Below, piece after piece: positions 60,539-64,000 of a DNA stretch of 64,000 bases. Where the stretch lies: NCBI RefSeq assembly GCF_039649665.1, contig NZ_JBDJAW010000019.1, positions 1 through 64,000 of the forward strand, given 5' to 3'. Each line of letters starts with the position of its first letter. Within the stretch, counting starts at the first letter, position 1. The translations under genes were made by a program, and so were the position numbers. The notes under the pieces were generated by a model. The model was not told the origin of the DNA. It saw nothing but the letters and a program-made list of their open reading frames with translations, and searched no databases. Origin of the DNA: Microbispora sp. ZYX-F-249. GTDB taxonomy: Bacteria > Actinomycetota > Actinomycetes > Streptosporangiales > Streptosporangiaceae.

Positions 60539-61822
60539 TCAGATGAGGGGACGAATCTGGATGGTCTGGGTCCGGCCCGGACCGACGCCGATGGCCGAGA
60601 TCGGGGCGCCGCTCATCTCCTCCAGCGCCCTGACGTACGCCTGCGCGTTCGGCGGCAGGTCGTCGAACGTCTTGGCGCTGGTGATGTCCTCCTGCCAGCC
60701 GGGCAGCTCCTCGTAGATCGGCGTGGCGTGGTGGAACTCGGTCTGCGTCATGGGGATCTCGTCGTGGCGGACGCCGTCGACGTCGTACGCCACGCAGACC
60801 GGGATCCGCTCCAGCCCGGACAGCACGTCGAGCTTGGTCAGGAAGAAGTCGGTCACGCCGTTGATCCGGGTGGCGTACCGCGCGATGACCGCGTCGAACC
60901 AGCCGCAGCGGCGGTTGCGGCCGGTGGTCACGCCGTACTCGCCGCCGGTCTGGCGCAGCCAGTCGCCCTGCTCGTCCAGCAGCTCCGTCGGGAACGGCCC
61001 GGAGCCCACACGGGTCGTGTACGCCTTGAGGATGCCGATGATCCTGGTCAGGCGGGTCGGCGGGATGCCCGAGCCGGCGCACGCGCCGCCCGAGGTGGGG
61101 GAGCTGGAGGTGACGAAGGGGTAGGTGCCGTGGTCGATGTCGAGCAGCGTGCCCTGACCGCCCTCCAGCAGCACGACCTTGTCCTGGTCGAGCGCCCGCG
61201 AGAGCACGAGCGAGGTGTCGGCGATGTGCGGGCGCAGCCGCTCGGCGTAGCCGAGGTACTCCTCCAGCACCTTCGCCGGGTCGAGCCCACGGCGGTTGTA
61301 GATCTTGGTGAGGATCTGGTTCTTCTCGCCCACCGCGGCCTCGATCTTCTTGCCGAGGATGCCGGGGTCGAGCAGGTCCTGCACCCGGATGCCCATGCGG
61401 TAGATCTTGTCGCCGTACGCCGGGCCGATGCCACGGCCGGTCGTGCCGATCTTGGCCTTGCCGAGGAAGCGCTCGCTGACCTTGTCGATGGCCTTGTGCT
61501 GGGGCATGATCAGGTGCGCGCTGGCGGAGATCAGCAGCCGCTCGCAGGAGATGCCGCGCTCGGCCAGCCCGTCGATCTCGCTCAGCAGCACACCGGGGTC
61601 GACGACCACCCCGTTGCCGATGACCGGCACCACGTCGGGCGACAGCACACCCGTCGGGAGCAGGTGCAACGCGTACTTCTGGTCGCCGATGACGACGGTG
61701 TGGCCCGCGTTGTTGCCACCCTGGTAACGCACGACGTAGTCGACGTCACCACCCAGCAGGTCGGTGGCCTTCCCCTTGCCCTCATCGCCCCACTGGGCGC
61801 CAACGAGAACGACAGCCGGCAT
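60539..61822 (-). CDS. purA: Adenylosuccinate synthetase
   Basis: The 427-aa enzyme makes adenylosuccinate from IMP, GTP and aspartate, the first step to AMP. It shows [14 protein letters not shown] (P-loop), [34 protein letters not shown] and TKLDVLSGL. The ATG at 61822 follows GGGAG. A leader hairpin sits just upstream. Confidence 0.97.
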   Translation of the reverse strand: MPAVVLVGAQWGDEGKGKATDLLGGDVDYVVRYQGGNNAGHTVVIGDQKYALHLLPTGVLSPDVVPVIGNGVVVDPGVLLSEIDGLAERGISCERLLISASAHLIMPQHKAIDKVSERFLGKAKIGTTGRGIGPAYGDKIYRMGIRVQDLLDPGILGKKIEAAVGEKNQILTKIYNRRGLDPAKVLEEYLGYAERLRPHIADTSLVLSRALDQDKVVLLEGGQGTLLDIDHGTYPFVTSSSPTSGGACAGSGIPPTRLTRIIGILKAYTTRVGSGPFPTELLDEQGDWLRQTGGEYGVTTGRNRRCGWFDAVIARYATRINGVTDFFLTKLDVLSGLERIPVCVAYDVDGVRHDEIPMTQTEFHHATPIYEELPGWQEDITSAKTFDDLPPNAQAYVRALEEMSGAPISAIGVGPGRTQTIQIRPLI

Positions 61823-61848
61823 GGTCTAACTCCCGCACCAAGACGAAA

Positions 61849-61873
61849 GCCCCTGACGCAAGCGCGCAGGGGC
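61849..61873 (-). terminator. U-rich hairpin in the purA leader
   Basis: On the minus strand a 10-bp stem with one bulge (outer GCCCCTG/CAGGGGC) is followed by TTTCGTCTT, an intrinsic-terminator shape that is rare in this window. It is 26 bp upstream of the purA start, so it ends the DUF3151 transcript or attenuates purA. Confidence 0.65.
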
Positions 61874-61987
61874 CTCTTGCACACAGAGACTACCCGAGGG
61901 GCATGCCGCGGGTGAACGCGGTCTTAACTCGCGAGACGACCGCCGCGGCCGGGGCTCCGTGTACGGAAGTCCGTCAGTGGCCGGCCG

Positions 61988-62410
61988 TCAGTGGTTGGCG
62001 GACAGCGCCTCCGCGGCGGCCGCGCTGCTGTCACGCAGGAACTGGGCGCAGCGCTCGGCCTCGTCCTTCTCGCCGATGGCGTTCGCGGCCCGGGCGAGGG
62101 CGTTCAGGCAACGCAGGAACCCCTGGTTCGGCTCGTGCTCCCAGGGGATCGGCCCGTGGCCCTTCCAACCCGCCCGGCGGAGCTGGTCGAGCCCCCGGTG
62201 GTAGCCGGTACGCGCGAAGGCGTACGAGGTGACGGCGTGGCCCGCCGCGAAGTAGTCGTCCGCCAGGGCGCCCCAGGCCGCGGAGTAGGCGGGGAAGCGC
62301 GCGGCCACGTCGGCCGCCTTGGCGCCCGACTCGAGCATCTGCCGCGCCTCGGGGTTGTCCGGCAGCAGGGTGGGCGGCGGGCCGGCAAGGAGGTTCTCGT
62401 GCGTTTCCAT
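61988..62410 (-). CDS. DUF3151 protein
   Basis: The 140-aa, helical protein has the features of DUF3151: a Pro-rich start (LLAGPPPTLLP), FPAYSAAWGALADDYF, YAFARTGYHRGLDQLRRAGWKGHGPIPWEHEPNQGFLRC (quoted in parts) and a TPR-like helix pair. The family is found throughout Actinobacteria near purA and fba; its role is unknown. ATG 62410 follows GCAGGTAG. Confidence 0.85.
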   Translation of the reverse strand: METHENLLAGPPPTLLPDNPEARQMLESGAKAADVAARFPAYSAAWGALADDYFAAGHAVTSYAFARTGYHRGLDQLRRAGWKGHGPIPWEHEPNQGFLRCLNALARAANAIGEKDEAERCAQFLRDSSAAAAEALSANH

Positions 62411-62536
62411 GTGGACAGTTCTACCTGCCGAACACCCACAGGGGTATGGGCCGCCCGGCGGGAACGGAGATCGATACAAGAATGGATCTTCCGTTCCCGC
62501 GTTCTCCCTGGTCCGCGCCAGGGACGGGTGGCAGGG

Positions 62537-62558
62537 TCCCCGGCCGCACGGCCGGGGA
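62537..62558 (-). terminator. fba terminator
   Basis: Perfect 9-bp stem TCCCCGGCC/GGCCGGGGA with a 4-base loop, five bases after the fba stop. Confidence 0.75.
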
Positions 62559-62563
62559 GTGCG

Positions 62564-63586
62564 TCACTTGAGCTTGGTGCCCGCCGAGTTGAGCTGCTGG
62601 CACGCCTCGACGATGCGCGCGGCCATGCCGGCCTCGGCCGACTTGCCGTACGCGCGCGGGTCGTAGGCCTTCTTGTTGCCGACCTCGCCGTCGACCTTCA
62701 GCACGCCGTCGTAGTTGCGGAAGATGTGGTCGACGATCGGGCGGGTGAAGGCGTACTGCGTGTCGGTGTCGATGTTCATCTTCACCACGCCGTACGAGAT
62801 CGACTCGCGGATCTCCTCGAGAGTGGAGCCGGAGCCGCCGTGGAAGACCAGCGAGAACGGCTTCTCCTTGCCGTACTTGGCGCCGACGGCGTCCTGGATC
62901 TCCTTGAGCACGCTCGGGCGCAGCTTGACGTGGCCCGGCTTGTACACGCCGTGGACGTTGCCGAACGTGGCGGCCACGATGTAGCGGCCGCGCTCGCCCA
63001 GGCCGAGGGTCTCGGCGACGGCCAGCGCGTCCTCCGGCGTCGTGTAGAGCTTCTCGTTGATCTCGCCGACGATGCCGTCCTCCTCACCGCCGACGACGCC
63101 GATCTCGATCTCGAGGACGACCTTGGCGGCGGCGGTCTTGTCGAGCAGCTCGGAGGCGATCTGGAGGTTCTCGTCGAGCGGCACGGCGGAGCCGTCCCAC
63201 ATGTGCGACTGGAACAGCGGGTCCTGGCCGCGCGCCACGCGCTCGGCGGAGATCTCCAGCAGCGGGCGGACGAACGAGCCGAGCTTGTCCTTCGGGCAGT
63301 GGTCGGTGTGCAGCGCCACCGTCACCGGGTACTTCTCGGCGACCACGCGGGCGAACTCGGCGAACGCCACCGACCCGGTGACCATGTCCTTCACGGTGGT
63401 GCCGGAGAGGAACTCCGCGCCACCGGTCGACACCTGGATGATCCCGTCACTTTCCGCCTCCGCGAAGCCGCGCAGCGCGGCGTGCAGGGTCTGCGACGAG
63501 GTCACGTTGATCGCCGGGTACGCGAAGCCGCCCGCTTTGGCGCGGTCGAGCATCTCGGCGTAGACCTCTGGAGTCGCGATAGGCAT
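62564..63586 (-). CDS. fba: Class II fructose-bisphosphate aldolase
   Basis: The 340-aa zinc aldolase cleaves fructose 1,6-bisphosphate in glycolysis. Zinc ligands and phosphate loops are seen: HTDHCPKD, ATFGNVHGVYKPG, VFHGGSGS and KMNIDTDTQ. Codon use is highly biased (almost all C/G-ending), as expected of a strongly expressed gene. The ATG at 63586 follows AAGGAGATGA. Divergent from the dedA gene. Confidence 0.97.
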   Translation of the reverse strand: MPIATPEVYAEMLDRAKAGGFAYPAINVTSSQTLHAALRGFAEAESDGIIQVSTGGAEFLSGTTVKDMVTGSVAFAEFARVVAEKYPVTVALHTDHCPKDKLGSFVRPLLEISAERVARGQDPLFQSHMWDGSAVPLDENLQIASELLDKTAAAKVVLEIEIGVVGGEEDGIVGEINEKLYTTPEDALAVAETLGLGERGRYIVAATFGNVHGVYKPGHVKLRPSVLKEIQDAVGAKYGKEKPFSLVFHGGSGSTLEEIRESISYGVVKMNIDTDTQYAFTRPIVDHIFRNYDGVLKVDGEVGNKKAYDPRAYGKSAEAGMAARIVEACQQLNSAGTKLK

Positions 63587-63751
63587 GCGAAGTCATCTCC
63601 TTCTGACGGTATGCGGCGTGGCAAGTATCCCGAAGGCCGAGCCGATCGGGAAAGCCGGGGCGGTTCAGGGCGCCGGAAAGCCGCGGTCATTCCGCGATTC
63701 GCGGTTTTCCACAGCTGCGCCGCTTCTCAGTCTCATCTCATCGGGGACAGG

Positions 63752-63757
63752 TAGGCT
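63752..63757 (+). promoter_or_regulatory. -10 element for a leaderless dedA transcript
   Basis: TAGGCT with the GTG start six bases downstream, the arrangement of leaderless actinobacterial promoters. Confidence 0.4.
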
Positions 63758-63763
63758 CGCCCC

Positions 63764-64000
63764 GTGGACGTGCTCTTGGACCTTATTGACCCGAAGTGGT
63801 GGCTGAGCATGCTCGGCGCCTTCGCGACGATCGGCGTCATCGCCATCGTATTCGCAGAGACGGGGCTGCTCGTCGGGTTCTTCCTGCCCGGTGACTCGCT
63901 GCTGGTGACCGCTGGAATTTTCAGCACCGCGGCCGCGGCGCACGGATTCGGGATCGCGCCCCTGTCGCTGCCCGCCCTGCTGATCGGCGCGCCGCTGGCG
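63764..64000 (+). CDS. DedA-family membrane protein (N-terminal part)
   Basis: The first 79 codons are present; the gene continues past the window. It starts at GTG 63764 (V-D-V-L-L-D). The family motif [20 protein letters not shown] is intact in the first re-entrant region. DedA proteins are membrane lipid scramblases or transporters needed for envelope homeostasis. Confidence 0.9.
   Translation, partial: MDVLLDLIDPKWWLSMLGAFATIGVIAIVFAETGLLVGFFLPGDSLLVTAGIFSTAAAAHGFGIAPLSLPALLIGAPLA

Overview
The window is 64 kb of very GC-rich DNA with long, tightly packed genes, frequent GTG starts and GGAGG-type ribosome binding sites. It carries a complete conservon (sensor, Roadblock, DUF742 and GTPase genes), a DUF574 methyltransferase, MmyB-type regulators, an ECF41-like sigma factor and a P450-ferredoxin pair. 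These point to a filamentous actinomycete, plausibly Streptosporangiales; the genus is an inference. I saw no rRNA, tRNA, CRISPR array, insertion sequence or prophage. TTA leucine codons are very rare: I found three, in the AhpD-like gene, the conservon sensor and one glycosyltransferase.

Layout. 1-9.9 kb: AhpD-like fragment, an MmyB-type regulator divergent from a short-chain dehydrogenase, a 1,472-aa P-type ATPase, a STAS protein without the usual phospho-serine, a DUF574 methyltransferase, a VOC protein and two small hypothetical genes. 9.9-14.2 kb: xylose module, with a ROK repressor divergent from xylA-xylB and a clear operator over the xylA promoter. 14.3-16.5 kb: DUF998 membrane protein, a PLP enzyme resembling cysteine desulfhydrase, and a DUF4287 protein. 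16.5-20.6 kb: conservon cvnABCD on the minus strand. 20.7-31.4 kb: dehydrogenase, membrane acyltransferase, NfeD-like/flotillin pair, a second MmyB-type regulator divergent from an aldo/keto reductase, then CPBP protease, histidine kinase, response regulator and MFS exporter in one direction.

31.6-46 kb: surface glycopolymer region. WecB and WecC homologues would make UDP-ManNAc and UDP-ManNAcA, next to three glycosyltransferases (one a CgeB-like/GT2 fusion) and a DUF4434 protein; an acyltransferase, a polysaccharide deacetylase and two secreted proteins follow. 46-64 kb: mostly housekeeping genes: hisC-like aminotransferase, a stand-alone Clp N-domain protein, a DMT transporter, an unusual regulator, murA-family gene, purC, purD, corA, flavin enzymes, an ECF41-like sigma factor, a P450-ferredoxin operon, a glycerophosphodiesterase, purA, a DUF3151 gene, fba and the start of a DedA gene. 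The purA / DUF3151 / fba / dedA neighbourhood looks like a conserved actinobacterial chromosomal core.

The most useful new observations are regulatory. Both MmyB-type regulator/oxidoreductase pairs carry the same 7-7-7 palindrome (CCAGGGA, seven bases, TCCC[T/C]GG) at nearly the same distance from the regulator start. A 36-codon ORF with a strong ribosome binding site and a perfect hairpin precedes corA. An imperfect 39-bp palindrome separates purD from purC. GCAAT half-sites spaced 10 bp apart precede the P450 operon. An eight-unit 12-bp minisatellite lies beside what looks like a broken STAND-type gene.
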